A stretch of DNA of 64,000 bases from Mycobacterium sp. (GCA_003987775.1 RXJD01000071.1:62823-126822), one strand, 5' to 3'; counted from the stretch's first letter, positions 1 through 10,242 are shown. Numbers and translations: made by a program. Notes: generated from the sequence alone by a model not told the origin.

Positions 1-863
1 GCCGTTCCGGTTACCGCCCCGGCCAAATTCCCGTTTCCGAAACCGAGATTGCCGGTGCCGACGTTGCCCAGTCCGACATTGAACTGACCGATGTTGCCCA
101 GGCCGATGTTGTAGGTAGCCGCACCGGGATACGGCGCGCCGGCCGCGCCCAGAGTCGCGTTCCCGTTGCCGGCACCGATATTGAACGAGCCGTAGTTGCC
201 CAGGCCGAAGTTGCCGGTGCCGTTCCCCGGGCCGCTGTTGCCCGCGCCGACGTTGAAGCTTCCGACGTTGCCGCCCCCGACGTTGAAGTCTCCGATATTG
301 CCGATCCCCAGGTTGAGGCCTTGATTGAGGCCCACGTTGAGGCCCTGTGCGAGCTGCTGAAACGGTGCCAGCTGCGCGGCGGCGGCGGACACCCCGGCGT
401 GGTAGCCCGACATCGCGGTCACATCCTGGGCCCACATCTGTTCGTACAGCGCCTCCGCAGCCGCGATCGCCGGTGCGTTGAAGCCGAAGATGTTCGAGCG
501 CACCAGCGAAACGAACTGAGTCCGATTAGTCGCCACCAATTGCGGATGCACCGTTGCCGCACGCGCCGACTCGAATACCGCAGCCACCACATTGGCCTGC
601 CCGGCCGCCGCTTGGGCGTGGGCCGCCGCCGTGCTCAACCATGACGAATACGGCGCGGCCGCGGCGGCCATCGCCCTCGAGGCGGCGCCCTGCCAGGACG
701 CCTGCACCACATCCGACGTCACCGAGTTGAAGGACTCCGCTGCCAACGCCAACTCGGCGGCCAGCCCGTCCCAGGCGGCTGCCGCTGCCAACATCGGCCC
801 CGAGCCTGCCCCGGAGAAGATCTGCGCCGAAGTGATCTCCGGCGGCAACATCAAGAAACTCAT
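1..863 (-). CDS. PPE family protein, MPTR subfamily (3' end outside window)
   Basis: The protein begins [16 protein letters not shown], the standard PPE opening with the Pro-Pro-Glu motif at residues 7-9. An Ala-rich helical PPE domain of about 180 residues follows, with a WxG-type turn (QASWQGAA) near residue 55. From about residue 195 the sequence becomes Asn-Gly repeats of the NxGxxN type ([22 protein letters not shown]), which define the MPTR subgroup. PPE proteins normally pair with a PE protein and leave through an ESX-5-type system to the cell surface; no PE gene is adjacent here. The ATG at 863 is chosen because it gives the exact PPE N-terminus. A GTG lies directly in front of it. 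No stop occurs before the edge, so the total length is unknown. Confidence 0.93.
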   Translation of the reverse strand, partial: MSFLMLPPEITSAQIFSGAGSGPMLAAAAAWDGLAAELALAAESFNSVTSDVVQASWQGAASRAMAAAAAPYSSWLSTAAAHAQAAAGQANVVAAVFESARAATVHPQLVATNRTQFVSLVRSNIFGFNAPAIAAAEALYEQMWAQDVTAMSGYHAGVSAAAAQLAPFQQLAQGLNVGLNQGLNLGIGNIGDFNVGGGNVGSFNVGAGNSGPGNGTGNFGLGNYGSFNIGAGNGNATLGAAGAPYPGAATYNIGLGNIGQFNVGLGNVGTGNLGFGNGNLAGAVTGT

Positions 864-1029
864 CACGCCCCCACGAATTTTCGGGCCGACTTATTCGCCC
901 CTGGCCGCTGCCCCCGCACGACCCGGGACAAACCGTACCGAAAAGCAGAGTGCTGCGGACCATTTCGCGTGATCTCCGGTCCGTCCACGTCCAGCTCGGG
1001 CCTACCCCCTTGACCGCGGCTGAACGTTC

Positions 1030-1045
1030 GTTTAGTGTACTGAAC
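1030..1045. promoter_or_regulatory. Candidate RaaS/TetR operator abutting the regulator start codon
   Basis: A 16-bp near-perfect palindrome, GTTTAGTGTACTGAAC, has 13 of 16 or more positions self-complementary if one purine/pyrimidine step per half is allowed. It ends exactly one base before the ATG of the TetR gene. TGAAC also occurs at 1021 and 1041, 20 bp apart, and a further TGAAC-N4-GTTCA pair spans 1041-1054 into the coding sequence. The position fits autoregulation of the efflux operon, and a leaderless or very short leader transcript is possible. Assigning it to this regulator is inference. Confidence 0.55.
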
Positions 1046-1684
1046 ATGCGTTCAGCCGATCTGACTGCCGTGGCCCGGATTCGCGATGCGGCCATCGCGC
1101 AGTTCGGTGAGCACGGATTCGGCGTGGGAGTGCGCCGCATTGCCGAGGCAGCGGGCGTGAGCGCGGCTCTCGTCATTCACCACTTCGGTTCCAAAGAGGG
1201 CCTGCGCAAGGCTTGCGACGAATACGTCGCCGAAGAGATCCGCAGCAGCAAGTCAGAGGCGATCCAGTCCAACGACCCCGCCACGTGGCTGGGACAAATG
1301 GCCGAGATCGAGTCCTACGCACCCTTGATGGCCTATCTGGTGCGCAGCATGCAATCCGGCGGCGAACTCGCAAACATGTTGTGGCAGCGGATGATCGACA
1401 ATGTCGAAGCATATCTCGAGGAAGGCGTGCGGGCCGGCACCGTCAAGCCGAGTCGTGACCCGCAGGCCAGGGCCAAGTACCTGGCCATCACCGGTGGTGG
1501 CGGCTTTCTGCTCTACCTCCAGATGCATTCCACCCCAACGGATTTACGCACAGTATTGCGCGACTACGCAAACGACATGGTGTTGCCCGCCCTCGAGGTG
1601 TATTCCGAGGGCCTGATGACCGACCGCACCATGTACGACGCGTTTCTCGCAGCGGAGAACCAAGGAGGGTCACATGACAACTAG
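1046..1684 (+). CDS. raaS: TetR-family regulator, RaaS-like
   Basis: The 212-residue protein has an N-terminal TetR helix-turn-helix (about residues 8-55: [20 protein letters not shown], then [20 protein letters not shown]) and a helical ligand-binding C-terminal domain with a [12 protein letters not shown] stretch. It strongly resembles M. tuberculosis Rv1219c (RaaS), which represses an ABC efflux operon and affects survival under drug stress. The frame is open upstream to 950, but the ATG at 1046 matches the RaaS N-terminus and lies directly after the palindrome. The 3' end overlaps the ABC ATPase start by 11 bp, so the regulator and pump are co-transcribed. Confidence 0.9.
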   Translation: MRSADLTAVARIRDAAIAQFGEHGFGVGVRRIAEAAGVSAALVIHHFGSKEGLRKACDEYVAEEIRSSKSEAIQSNDPATWLGQMAEIESYAPLMAYLVRSMQSGGELANMLWQRMIDNVEAYLEEGVRAGTVKPSRDPQARAKYLAITGGGGFLLYLQMHSTPTDLRTVLRDYANDMVLPALEVYSEGLMTDRTMYDAFLAAENQGGSHDN

Positions 1685-2603
1685 CCACCAGGCGCCCATC
1701 GATGTTCGCGGTCTCACCAAGAACTTCGGAAGTGTGCGGGCACTCGACGGCCTCGACCTCACCGTCCACGAAGGCGAAGTGCACGGCTTCCTCGGACCCA
1801 ACGGCGCCGGCAAGTCGACGACCATCCGCATCCTGCTCGGTGTGGTCAAGGCCGACGGCGGCGCGGTGCGGCTACTGGGCGGGGACCCGTGGACCGACGC
1901 CGTCCAGCTGCACCGCCAGATTGCCTATGTGCCCGGGGATGTCACACTCTGGCCGTCGCTGACCGGCGGTGAGACCATCGATCTGCTCGCACGGATGCGG
2001 GGTGGTATCGACCAGCGGTTGCGGGCTGAGCTCATCGAGCGCTTCGAGTTCGACCCCACCAAGAAGGTGCGCACCTACTCCAAGGGCAACCGGCAGAAGG
2101 TTTCGCTGATCTCCGCGTTCTCGTCGCGGGCCCGGCTGTTGCTGCTCGACGAGCCGACCAGCGGGCTGGATCCGTTGATGGAAAACGTCTTTCAGCAATG
2201 CGTCGCCGAAGCACGCGACCGGGGCGTCACCGTTCTGCTGTCCAGTCACATCCTGGCCGAGACCGAAGCGCTCTGCGAGCGGGTGACCATCATCCAGGCG
2301 GGCAGGACGGTCGAGAGCGGGTCACTGGAATCGATGCGCCACCTGAGCCGGACGTCCATCAAAGCCGAATTGATCGGCGACCCGGGCGATCTCTCCCGGA
2401 TCAAGGGCGTGGCGGACGTCAGCGTCGAAGGCAACACGGTGCGCGCCCAGGTCGACGGCGAAAGTCTCGGCGAACTGATCCGGGTGCTCGGCGACGCGGG
2501 CGTGCGCAGCCTCGTCAGCCAGCCGCCCTCGCTGGAGGAACTGTTCATGCGCCACTACAGCACCAACGGCGACCGCGACGCGAAGGAGGTGGCCGCGCGA
2601 TGA
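1674..2603 (+). CDS. ABC transporter ATP-binding protein (Rv1218c-like efflux pump)
   Basis: The 309-residue nucleotide-binding subunit has Walker [10 protein letters not shown] at residues 41-49 and Walker B with D-loop [13 protein letters not shown] near 155-167. The signature region reads [11 protein letters not shown] rather than canonical LSGGQ, which is common in DrrA-like drug and lipid exporters. The C-terminal third is the regulatory tail typical of exporter ATPases. An AAGGAGGG ribosome binding site sits at about 1662-1669 inside the end of the TetR gene. The permease start overlaps the stop as ATGA. With the next gene it probably forms an ATP-driven multidrug or lipid exporter controlled by the TetR protein. 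Confidence 0.93.
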   Translation: MTTSHQAPIDVRGLTKNFGSVRALDGLDLTVHEGEVHGFLGPNGAGKSTTIRILLGVVKADGGAVRLLGGDPWTDAVQLHRQIAYVPGDVTLWPSLTGGETIDLLARMRGGIDQRLRAELIERFEFDPTKKVRTYSKGNRQKVSLISAFSSRARLLLLDEPTSGLDPLMENVFQQCVAEARDRGVTVLLSSHILAETEALCERVTIIQAGRTVESGSLESMRHLSRTSIKAELIGDPGDLSRIKGVADVSVEGNTVRAQVDGESLGELIRVLGDAGVRSLVSQPPSLEELFMRHYSTNGDRDAKEVAAR

Positions 2604-4228
2604 GCACCGCGCTTGCAGACCGGCCAACCGTTGTGCCGCAACGTAGTTCGCTGTTCGCGGGGACATTCGGATTGTTGCGGCTCTACCTGCGCCGCGACCG
2701 GGTCGTCTTGCCCCTGTGGGTGCTGCTGCTGTCGCTCCCGTTGGGAAGCGTGTATATCGGCAGCATCGAAAAGGTCTACTCCACCGCGGCCGAGCGAGCC
2801 GGGTTTGCGGCCTCGATCATGGCAAGTCCCGCGCAGCGCGCGCTCTACGGCCAGATCTACAACGACGGGCTCGGCGCGGTCGGCATCTGGAAAGCCGGGA
2901 TGTTCCACACGCTGATCGCGGTCGCGGTGATCCTCACCGTGATCCGCCACACCCGGGCCGACGAGGAAACCGGTCGCGCGGAACTGATCGACTCGACCGC
3001 GGTAGGCCGGTACGCCAGCCTCACCGCCGCGCTGTTGTTGGCGTTCGGCGCCTGTGTGGCAACCGGTTTGATCGGCGCCGCGGGGCTGCTCGCCACCGAC
3101 GTCGCGCCGGGCGGTTCGGTGGCGTTCGGCGCGGCGCTGGCCGCGTCCGGGCTGGTCTTCACCGCCGTGGCGGCGGTCGCCGCGCAGCTCTCGCCCAGCG
3201 CCCGGGTGGCCCGGGGCTTTGCGTTCGCGGTGCTCGGCGCGGCATTCACGCTGCGCGCGGTCGGCGACGCAGGCTCGGGCGCTCTGTCGTGGTTGTCTCC
3301 GCTGGGCTGGTCGCTGCAGGTGCGTCCGTACGCCGGTGACCGCTGGTGGGTGTTGCTGCTGCACCTGACGACGACGGCGGTGCTCACCGCCCTCGCGTAC
3401 CGGCTGCTGGCCAGCCGCGACGTCGGTGCCGGACTGTTCGCCGAACGCAGCGGCCGTCGTACCGCCTCAGCGGCGCTCGCGGGAGTGTTCGGCCTGGCGT
3501 GGCGCCTCGATCGCGGCGCACTGGTGGTGTGGACTGTCGGGCTGGCGTTGTACGGGCTCCTGATCGGCAGCGTCACCCACGGGATCGGCGACGAGCTGGG
3601 CGGCGCGGCCGGACGGGATATCCTGGCGCGACTGGGTGGAACCAGCGCGCTGGAAGAGGGATTCATCACCGTCGGGTTCGGCATGCTGGGCATGATCGCG
3701 GCCGCATTCGCGATCTCGTTGTCGCTGCGGGTGCACCAGGAGGAGACCAGTCAGCGCGCCGAAACCCTGCTCTCCGGATCGATTTCGCGCACCCGCCTGC
3801 TGGCAAGTCATCTGCTGATGGCAGTGGGCGGGTCGACGTTGGCCATCATGCTGGCCGGTGCGGCCGGCGGGCTGGCCTACGGCATGGCCGCCGGGGACGT
3901 CATGGGCAAGCTGCCCACCGTGGTGGGCACCGCGGCCGTGCAACTGCCCGCCGTGTGGCTGCTGTCGGCGGTGACACTCGTATTGTTCGGCCTGACACCG
4001 CGATTCACACCCGCCGCGTGGGGTGTGCTGGTCGGATTCGTCGCGCTGTACCTCCTCGGTTCCCTCTCGGGATCGCCGCAATGGATGCTCGACCTCGAAC
4101 CGTTCGCGCACACCCCGCGCGTGGGCGGGGATTTCACCGCAGTGCCGCTGCTGTGGCTGCTGGCCATCGACGGCGCATTGATTGCGCTGGGCGCCATGGC
4201 TTTCCGTCGGCGGGACCTGCGGTCATGA
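2600..4228 (+). CDS. ABC transporter permease (Rv1217c-like efflux pump)
   Basis: The 542-residue integral membrane protein has two similar halves, each with about six hydrophobic segments (for example [20 protein letters not shown] near the start and a run of segments from about residue 290). It begins with a short cytoplasmic N-terminus. The ATG at 2600 overlaps the ATPase stop by 4 bp, and AAGGAGG at about 2583-2589 serves as the ribosome binding site. It is the transmembrane partner of the preceding ATPase, and its 3' end overlaps the next gene by 4 bp. The substrate is unknown; the M. tuberculosis counterpart is linked to drug efflux. Confidence 0.9.
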   Translation: MSTALADRPTVVPQRSSLFAGTFGLLRLYLRRDRVVLPLWVLLLSLPLGSVYIGSIEKVYSTAAERAGFAASIMASPAQRALYGQIYNDGLGAVGIWKAGMFHTLIAVAVILTVIRHTRADEETGRAELIDSTAVGRYASLTAALLLAFGACVATGLIGAAGLLATDVAPGGSVAFGAALAASGLVFTAVAAVAAQLSPSARVARGFAFAVLGAAFTLRAVGDAGSGALSWLSPLGWSLQVRPYAGDRWWVLLLHLTTTAVLTALAYRLLASRDVGAGLFAERSGRRTASAALAGVFGLAWRLDRGALVVWTVGLALYGLLIGSVTHGIGDELGGAAGRDILARLGGTSALEEGFITVGFGMLGMIAAAFAISLSLRVHQEETSQRAETLLSGSISRTRLLASHLLMAVGGSTLAIMLAGAAGGLAYGMAAGDVMGKLPTVVGTAAVQLPAVWLLSAVTLVLFGLTPRFTPAAWGVLVGFVALYLLGSLSGSPQWMLDLEPFAHTPRVGGDFTAVPLLWLLAIDGALIALGAMAFRRRDLRS

Positions 4229-4899
4229 AAACGGTCGTCAAGATAGTCGCGTCGCTGCTGTACGGGGTGGTGCTCTACAGCGTGCTGGTGTTCGTGCCGG
4301 CCGGGACGTTGCATTACTGGCAGGGGTGGGTGTTCGTCGCAGTCGCGATGGGCGCGACAACGGTGTCCACCGTCTGGCTGGCGGTGACCAACCCGGCGGC
4401 GTTGCGGCGACGCATGCGGGGTGGACCGCGCGCCGAGGGCCGGACCGTGCAGAAGGTCCTCGTGACCGGTTTGTTCCTGGCGTCCATGGGGGTGATGGCA
4501 TTCAGCGCGTTCGACCACCGAATGGGCTGGTCCTCCGTCCCGGCGTGGGTGTCGGTGGTCGGCGACGTGATGATCGCCGCCGGACTGGGTGTGGCCCTGC
4601 TGGTGGTGATCCAGAACAGTTATGCCGCGGCAACGATCACGGTCGAGCAGGGGCAGACCCTGACCTCCGACGGCCTGTACGGGATCGTCCGGCACCCGAT
4701 GTACAGCGGGTCGCTTGTCATGATGCTGGGCATCCCGTTGGCCCTCGGCTCGTACTGGGGGCTGCTGATCGTGCTCGCGGGTGTCGTGGTGCTGGTGCTG
4801 CGGATCCTCGATGAGGAGAAGCTGCTCAACACCGAGTTGGCGGGATACCGCGAATACACCCGGCAGGTGCGCTACCGCCTGGTCCCCCACGTCTGGTGA
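4225..4899 (+). CDS. Isoprenylcysteine carboxyl methyltransferase-family membrane protein (Rv1216c-like)
   Basis: The 224-residue protein has about five transmembrane segments and the ICMT/NnrU-type C-terminal signature: GLYGIVRHPMYSG near residue 150, then a conserved Glu pair, YREY and a final RYRLVPHVW. Family members methylate small membrane-associated substrates using S-adenosylmethionine. No bacterial prenyl-cysteine substrate is evident here, so only the family is assigned. The start overlaps the permease stop (ATGA), making it the last gene of the efflux operon. A strong hairpin begins 17 bp after the stop. Confidence 0.8.
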   Translation: MKTVVKIVASLLYGVVLYSVLVFVPAGTLHYWQGWVFVAVAMGATTVSTVWLAVTNPAALRRRMRGGPRAEGRTVQKVLVTGLFLASMGVMAFSAFDHRMGWSSVPAWVSVVGDVMIAAGLGVALLVVIQNSYAAATITVEQGQTLTSDGLYGIVRHPMYSGSLVMMLGIPLALGSYWGLLIVLAGVVVLVLRILDEEKLLNTELAGYREYTRQVRYRLVPHVW

Positions 4900-4916
4900 C
4901 GGGCGCCCCGATGGGC

Positions 4917-4974
4917 CGAGCAGACGCAAATTCGCGCTGGAACAGGCGTTCCAGCGCGAATTTGCGTCTGCTCG
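4917..4974. repeat. Perfect 27-bp inverted repeat with CGAGCAGACGC outer stem
   Basis: The arms at 4917-4943 and 4948-4974 are exact reverse complements around a 4-base loop (AGGC). No T-run follows. It lies between two rightward genes, so it could terminate the efflux operon. Two other intergenic hairpins in this window (19644-19705 and 54297-54354) share the CGAGCAGACRC outer stem but have different inner sequence, which suggests a dispersed palindromic element rather than a gene-specific terminator. Confidence 0.85.
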
Positions 4975-5007
4975 CGCAGGGCACCGCGGCGCGTCTAAGG
5001 TAACGGC

Positions 5008-6687
5008 GTGGCCAGAGACCCGGCACCCGCCCTCGACCGGCCCTGGCGGCGGCCCGGCGCCGCGAAGTATGCGCGGGAACGGCTTCGCAGTATTGCCCGG
5101 CCGCCGGTCACCGTCACCGATCCGCCGTCGGACATCGTCGTTGACCGCGACATCGAAGTGCCGACCCGCGACGGAACTGTGTTGCGGATCAACGTCTTCC
5201 ACCAAGGTGAGCGAACGCCACGGCCCGTCCTGCTGAGCATCCACCCCTACGGCAAAGACGACCTGCCCCGGCGCCGGCGCAACCGCTGGACGTTCTCTCC
5301 GCAGTTCCGCGCGCTGCGTCAACCCGGACCGCTGACCTTCTCAGCCCTGACCGGATGGGAAGCCCCCGATCCGGCGTGGTGGACCGGGCAGGGCTTCACG
5401 GTCGTCAACGCCGATTCGCGCGGATGCGGGCACTCGGACGGCACCGGCAAGCTGCTGTCTCATCAAGAGGCCGAGGACACCTACGACCTGGTGCAGTGGA
5501 TCGCGGACCAGCCGTGGAGTGACGGCCGGGTCGTCATGCTGGGCGTCTCGTACCTGGCCATCAGCCAGTACGCCGTCGCCGCCCTGAACCCGCCCGCGCT
5601 ACGAGCCATCTGTCCGTGGGAAGGACTCACCGATCCCTACCGCGACCTGACTTTTCCCGGCGGGGTCCGAGAGTTCGGCTTCACCAGATTGTGGTCGTTC
5701 ATGGTGAATCGGACCCGGCAAACCTACAGCCTGAAGGAACTGCAGGAAGAGCATCCGCTGCGCGATGACGCGTGGCGAGCGCTGACGCCCGATCTGCCGG
5801 CCATCACGGCACCGATGCTGGTCTGTGGCAGTTTCTCGGACAACAATCTGCACACCCGCGGGACGATCCGGGCCTTCACCCGGGCCGGTTCCAGCTTCAC
5901 GCGGTTGTACACCCACCGCGGCGGCAAGTGGCGGGAGTTCTACTCCGAGCACGCGCTGAGCGAGCAGCTGCGGTTCTTCCGGACCGCGCTGGACGGCGCA
6001 CCGGTGTCGCGCAGTGTGCGGCTGGAAGTGCGCGAGGACCGCGACACCATAGTCTCGGTGCGCGAAGAGAACGAATGGCCGCTCGCCCGGACCCGCTGGC
6101 GACGGCTGTATCTGTCCGCTGCCGGAGCCCTGTCCCCCGAGCCGCCCACCGCTGCGGGCAGCATTACGTTCCAAACCCATTCTCGTGCAGCATCATTCAA
6201 CTGGACGGTGCCACAGGACATCGAGTTGAGCGGCCCGATGGCGGCGCGGCTGTGGGTGCAGTTGGACGGCTTCGACGACGCCAACATCTTCGTAGGCGTG
6301 GAGAAGTGGCGCGACGGGCGCTACGTCGGGTTCGAAGGTTCGTACGGCTTCGGCCGCGATCGGGTCAGCACCGGCTGGCAGCGGGTGTCGTTGCGCGCAC
6401 TCGACCCGGAGCTCTCCACGCCGTGGGAGCCGGTCCCGGCCTGCGACCGAGCGCAGCCGGTGCGTCCGGGTGAGGTGATCGCACTGGACGTGGCGCTGGG
6501 CCCGTCGGCGACCCTGTTCCGCGCCGGCGAGCAGTTGCGGTTCGTGGTCGGCGGACGCTGGTTGTTCCCGCGCAACCCGCTCACCGGCCAGTTCCCGGCG
6601 GCCTATCCCGATCCGCCGCGCGGTCTGGTGACTTTGCGCTGGGGCCCGCGCTATGACGCGCACCTTCTGATTCCGGAGATCCCCTAG
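5008..6687 (+). CDS. CocE/NonD family alpha/beta hydrolase (X-Pro dipeptidyl-peptidase-like, Rv1215c-like)
   Basis: The 559-residue hydrolase begins with an alpha/beta fold domain: VPTRDGTVLRINVF, the oxyanion-region HPYGK, DSRGCGHSDG, and the nucleophile elbow GVSYLAIS with Ser near residue 180. A C-terminal jelly-roll (X-Pro peptidase C) domain starts near residue 360 (SGPMAARLWVQLDG). Family members cleave esters or amides such as cocaine and acyl-proline peptides; the physiological substrate is unknown. The GTG at 5008 follows the hairpin and opens at the conserved N-terminus. In H37Rv a PE gene (Rv1214c) lies between this gene and glgC; here there are only 46 bp and no PE gene. Confidence 0.88.
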   Translation: MARDPAPALDRPWRRPGAAKYARERLRSIARPPVTVTDPPSDIVVDRDIEVPTRDGTVLRINVFHQGERTPRPVLLSIHPYGKDDLPRRRRNRWTFSPQFRALRQPGPLTFSALTGWEAPDPAWWTGQGFTVVNADSRGCGHSDGTGKLLSHQEAEDTYDLVQWIADQPWSDGRVVMLGVSYLAISQYAVAALNPPALRAICPWEGLTDPYRDLTFPGGVREFGFTRLWSFMVNRTRQTYSLKELQEEHPLRDDAWRALTPDLPAITAPMLVCGSFSDNNLHTRGTIRAFTRAGSSFTRLYTHRGGKWREFYSEHALSEQLRFFRTALDGAPVSRSVRLEVREDRDTIVSVREENEWPLARTRWRRLYLSAAGALSPEPPTAAGSITFQTHSRAASFNWTVPQDIELSGPMAARLWVQLDGFDDANIFVGVEKWRDGRYVGFEGSYGFGRDRVSTGWQRVSLRALDPELSTPWEPVPACDRAQPVRPGEVIALDVALGPSATLFRAGEQLRFVVGGRWLFPRNPLTGQFPAAYPDPPRGLVTLRWGPRYDAHLLIPEIP

Positions 6688-6733
6688 GCGGCGCGACTGC
6701 CCGGCGAGCGAGGGGTCCGGAGCCGCGCGTCCG

Positions 6734-7948
6734 CTAGATCCAGACGCCCTTGCCCACCGCGACCACGCCGCCGGCGCTGATCGCGAAACGCTCCCGGTCC
6801 TTCTCCAAGTCGACGCCGACCATCTCGCCGGGCCCGACGACCACGTTCTTGTCCAGGATCGCGTGGCGCACCACCGCGCCGCGGCCGACACGGGCCCCCG
6901 GCATGATCACGCTGCCCTCGACGATCGCGCCGTCGTCGACCACGACGTTCGACGACAGCACGGAGTTACGCACCGACGCCGCCGAGATGATGCTGCCGGC
7001 ACCCACCACGGATTCCTGCGCCGAGCCGCCGTTGACGAACTTGGCCGGCGCCAGGTTCTCCGACTCCCCGCGGATCGGCCAGCGCTTGTTGTACAGGTTG
7101 AACACCGGGTGCACCGACACCAGATCCATGTGCGCGTCGTAGAACGCGTCCAGCGTTCCCACATCGCGCCAGTAGGCCCGGTCGCGGTCGGTGGCACCGG
7201 GCACCTCGTTGTCGCTGAAGTCGTAGACCGCGGCCAGCCCGTCCTCGACTAGTCGCGGGATGATGTCGCCGCCCATGTCGTGGTCGGAGTGGTCGTCGTC
7301 GGCGTCCGCGCGGATCGCGTCGATCAGCACCTTGGTGGTGAAGATGTAATTCCCCATCGACACGAACGTGCTCGACGGGTCGTCGGGGGTGCCGGGCGGA
7401 TCCAGCGGCTTCTCGATGAAACTCCGGATCCGGCCCGACTCGTCAGAGTCGATGCAGCCGAAAGCGCTCGCCTCGGTCCGCGGCACCCGGATGCCGGCCA
7501 CGGTTGCGCCGGCCCCACTGTCGATGTGGAACCGCACCATCTGCTCGGGGTCCATCCGATACACGTGATCGGCTCCGAAGACCACGATGTAGTCCGGGTC
7601 TTCGTCATGGATGAGGTTGAGCGACTGGTAGATGGCGTCGGCCGAACCCGTGTACCAGCGCGGCCCGAGGCGTTGTTGGGCGGGAACCGGAGTGATGTAC
7701 TCCCCGGCCAAACCCGACAGACGCCAGTTTTGCGAGATGTGGCGGTCCAGCGAGTGCGACTTGTACTGGGTGAGCACACAAATCCGCAGATAGCGGGCGT
7801 TGACCAGGTTGGATAGCACGAAGTCGATCAGCCGGTAGGCCCCGCCGAAGGGAACCGCGGGCTTGGCGCGGTCGGCGGTCAAGGGATAAAGCCGTTTGCC
7901 CTCACCACCGGCCAGCACGATGCCGAGCACGTGCGGCGCTTCCCTCAT
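6734..7948 (-). CDS. glgC: Glucose-1-phosphate adenylyltransferase
   Basis: The 404-residue enzyme makes ADP-glucose from ATP and glucose-1-phosphate, the donor for glycogen and, in mycobacteria, for maltose-1-phosphate made by GlgM. The nucleotide-binding loop is near the N-terminus ([19 protein letters not shown]), [11 protein letters not shown] gives the metal-binding Asp, and a left-handed beta-helix C-terminus is visible ([20 protein letters not shown]). Length and start match the family. It is divergent from glgM across 168 bp that include an AT-rich stretch near 8010-8035, a likely shared control region. Confidence 0.96.
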   Translation of the reverse strand: MREAPHVLGIVLAGGEGKRLYPLTADRAKPAVPFGGAYRLIDFVLSNLVNARYLRICVLTQYKSHSLDRHISQNWRLSGLAGEYITPVPAQQRLGPRWYTGSADAIYQSLNLIHDEDPDYIVVFGADHVYRMDPEQMVRFHIDSGAGATVAGIRVPRTEASAFGCIDSDESGRIRSFIEKPLDPPGTPDDPSSTFVSMGNYIFTTKVLIDAIRADADDDHSDHDMGGDIIPRLVEDGLAAVYDFSDNEVPGATDRDRAYWRDVGTLDAFYDAHMDLVSVHPVFNLYNKRWPIRGESENLAPAKFVNGGSAQESVVGAGSIISAASVRNSVLSSNVVVDDGAIVEGSVIMPGARVGRGAVVRHAILDKNVVVGPGEMVGVDLEKDRERFAISAGGVVAVGKGVWI

Positions 7949-8116
7949 GGCACAAACCTATCGGCAGCCACGAACCGCTGCCACCGGTAGGTCCCCGAAT
8001 GTCCATTGGCTAGATAAACGAATATTTAAATAAGTTGGCGCAGTTCCAGCCCTTTCCGGCGCGCTCGTCAGCAGCCCGCCCTGCGGGCTGCATCGTCGCC
8101 GAACTACGGTTCGGGT

Positions 8117-9280
8117 ATGCGGGTGGCGATGATGACTCGGGAATACCCTCCGGAGGTCTACGGCGGAGCCGGCGTACACGTCACCGAACTGGTATCCCAA
8201 TTGCGCAGGCTGTGCGCTGTCGACGTGCACTGCATCGGAGCCGAACGCCCCGGCGCCTTCGCCCACCAGCCGGATCCCCGCCTGCGTGGTGCCAACGCGG
8301 CCCTGTCCACCCTGTCGGCGGACTTGGTGATGGCCAACGCGGCCAACGCCGCGACCGTCGTGCACTCCCACACCTGGTACACCGGCATGGCGGGCCATCT
8401 GGCCAAGCTCCTATACGACGTCCCGCACGTGCTGACCGCCCATTCACTGGAACCCCTGCGGCCGTGGAAGGCCGAGCAACTCGGCGGCGGCTACCAGGTG
8501 TCGTCCTGGGTCGAGCACACGGCCGCACTGGCCGCCGACGCGGTCATCGCCGTCAGCTCGGGCATGCGCGACGACATTCTGCGGGTGTACCCCACCATGG
8601 ACCCCAACGCGGTGCACGTGATCCGGAACGGAATCGACACCGAGTTCTGGCACCCGGCCGGTCCCGTCCACACCGGCTCGGTGCTCGCCGAGCACGGGGT
8701 TGACCCGAACCGGCCCATTGTCGCGTTCGTCGGGCGGATCACTCGCCAGAAAGGCGTCCCTCACCTGGTGGCGGCGGCGCATCAGTTCAGCCCAGAGGTT
8801 CAGTTGGTCCTGTGTGCCGGCGCTCCCGACACCCCGGAAATCGCGGAGGAAGTGCGCTCGGCGGTCGCCAGGCTCGAACACAGCCGCACCGGGGTGTTCT
8901 GGATACGCGACATGCTGCACAAGACGAAGCTGCGCGAAATACTCACGGCGGCAACAGTTTTCGTCTGCCCGTCAGTGTACGAGCCGTTGGGCATCGTGAA
9001 CCTGGAGGCAATGGCCTGCGCGACGGCGGTGGTGGCCTCCGACGTGGGCGGTATCCCCGAGGTGGTTGCCGACGGCGTCACCGGGTCATTGGTGCATTAC
9101 GACGCCGACTACCCGGCGGCGTTCGAGGCGCGGCTGGCCGAGGCGGTCAACGCACTGGTCGCCGATCCCGACCGGGCGCAGCAATACGGCTACACGGGTC
9201 GTCAGCGCTGTATCGAGGAATTCTCGTGGGCCCACATCGCCGAGCAGACGCTGGACATCTACCGGAAGGTGTGTGCCTGA
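8117..9280 (+). CDS. glgM: Alpha-maltose-1-phosphate synthase (GT4 glycosyltransferase)
   Basis: The 387-residue GT-B fold glycosyltransferase has an N-terminal acceptor domain (TREYPPEVYGGAGVHV, HSHTWYTGM) and a GT4 donor domain with VGRITRQKG and the retaining E-x7-E motif EPLGIVNLEAMA. It is the counterpart of Rv1212c, formerly glgA. In mycobacteria this enzyme joins ADP-glucose to glucose-1-phosphate to give maltose-1-phosphate, which GlgE polymerises into glycogen or capsular glucan. The ADP-glucose supplier glgC is divergent next door. The ATG at 8117 has no strong ribosome binding site; a later in-frame start would cut the conserved motif. Confidence 0.93.
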   Translation: MRVAMMTREYPPEVYGGAGVHVTELVSQLRRLCAVDVHCIGAERPGAFAHQPDPRLRGANAALSTLSADLVMANAANAATVVHSHTWYTGMAGHLAKLLYDVPHVLTAHSLEPLRPWKAEQLGGGYQVSSWVEHTAALAADAVIAVSSGMRDDILRVYPTMDPNAVHVIRNGIDTEFWHPAGPVHTGSVLAEHGVDPNRPIVAFVGRITRQKGVPHLVAAAHQFSPEVQLVLCAGAPDTPEIAEEVRSAVARLEHSRTGVFWIRDMLHKTKLREILTAATVFVCPSVYEPLGIVNLEAMACATAVVASDVGGIPEVVADGVTGSLVHYDADYPAAFEARLAEAVNALVADPDRAQQYGYTGRQRCIEEFSWAHIAEQTLDIYRKVCA

Positions 9281-9304
9281 GCGGACGGGTGAACCGTCCG
9301 CGGG

Positions 9305-9472
9305 TCAGCTGGTGACGCCCTTCAACTCGTCGCCCAGCGCGGCAGCCTCGTCCGGCGTCAACTCGACCACCAGGCGACCGCCACCTTCAAGTGGTACCCG
9401 CATCACGATGCCGCGCCCCTCTTTGGTTGCTTCAAGTGGACCGTCACCGGTCCGGGGCTTCATCGCCGCCAT
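9305..9472 (-). CDS. DUF3117 small conserved protein (Rv1211-like)
   Basis: The 55-residue protein starts MAAMKPRTGDGPLEATKEG and ends LTPDEAAALGDELKGVTS, matching the highly conserved actinobacterial DUF3117 family. It is missed if only long ORFs are considered. The ATG at 9472 has a good ribosome binding site (GGAGGGAG at about 9480-9487). Upstream on this strand, TTGGCA and TATGGC lie about 17 bp apart near 9556-9585 and could be its promoter. The function is unknown. It lies tail-to-tail with glgM, 24 bp apart. Confidence 0.9.
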   Translation of the reverse strand: MAAMKPRTGDGPLEATKEGRGIVMRVPLEGGGRLVVELTPDEAAALGDELKGVTS

Positions 9473-9648
9473 CGAGCGCTCCCTCCAGATTCGAGCTGGC
9501 CCGCACCCGCGGACCTGGTCGGCGCCGAGCACGCCCCGCCAGTGGATTTCCAGCCATACCCGACATTGAACTGCCAAATCACCCCACCATTGTTCCCTAT
9601 CGGGGAGACCAGGTGCACTTAGACCCGCTTGTGAGGCCAACCTGAGGC

Positions 9649-10242
9649 CTACCTGAGTTGTCCAGAACCGCCCGCCGGCACCCAGCACGTGCTGATGTGA
9701 TCGTCGACCATGCCGGTCGCCTGCATCAGTGCGTACGCGGTGGTGGGGCCGACGAATCGGAAGCCGCGACGCTTCAACTCCCGTGCCATCGCCGTGGATT
9801 CCGGGCTGGTAGAGGGAATTTCGGACAGCTCGGCAAACCGGGGGCGGGGCGGCGGCGCGAACGACCACAGCAGGTCGGACAGGTCTTGGGGCGATCCCAG
9901 ATCCAAGGCGGCACGCGCGTTGGCAATTGTCGACTCGATCTTTGCCCGGTTGCGCACGATGCCGTCGTCTTCGAGCAGCCGCTGCACGTCGGCGTCGGTG
10001 AAGCGTGCGACCTTCTCGATGTCGAAGCCGTGAAACGCGCGCCGGAAGTTCTCCCGCTTGCGCAGGATGATCAGCCAGGACAGCCCGCTCTGGAACGCCT
10101 CCAGGCTCATCCGCTCGAACAGCGCCGTGCCGTCGGTGAGGCGGTGGCCCCACTCCTGGTCGTGATAGTCGCGGTAGAGGTCGGCATCGGGCCCCGGCCG
10201 CACGACGGCCCAACCGCAGCGGACCAGGCCGTCCTCGCTCAT
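9649..10242 (-). CDS. tagA: DNA-3-methyladenine glycosylase I
   Basis: The 197-residue base-excision enzyme removes 3-methyladenine from DNA. It shows the TAG family landmarks: RCGWA near the N-terminus with a zinc-ligand Cys, YHDQEWG, FERMSLEAFQSGLSW, and FVGPTTAYALMQATGMVDDH with the second metal-ligand region. The ATG at 10242 overlaps the upstream gene's stop as ATGA, so translation is coupled. It is the last gene of the leftward folP2-gpgS block. Confidence 0.95.
   Translation of the reverse strand: MSEDGLVRCGWAVVRPGPDADLYRDYHDQEWGHRLTDGTALFERMSLEAFQSGLSWLIILRKRENFRRAFHGFDIEKVARFTDADVQRLLEDDGIVRNRAKIESTIANARAALDLGSPQDLSDLLWSFAPPPRPRFAELSEIPSTSPESTAMARELKRRGFRFVGPTTAYALMQATGMVDDHISTCWVPAGGSGQLR

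Noticed and set aside
526..1176. Long leftward open frame across the PPE start and TetR gene
   Set aside because: It is antisense to two well-supported genes, with Arg/Gly-rich composition typical of GC-rich shadow frames and no family similarity.
3877..5322. 481-residue leftward open frame
   Set aside because: It covers the permease, methyltransferase-like gene, hairpin and CocE start on the opposite strand. The His/Gln/Arg-rich composition is that of a shadow frame.
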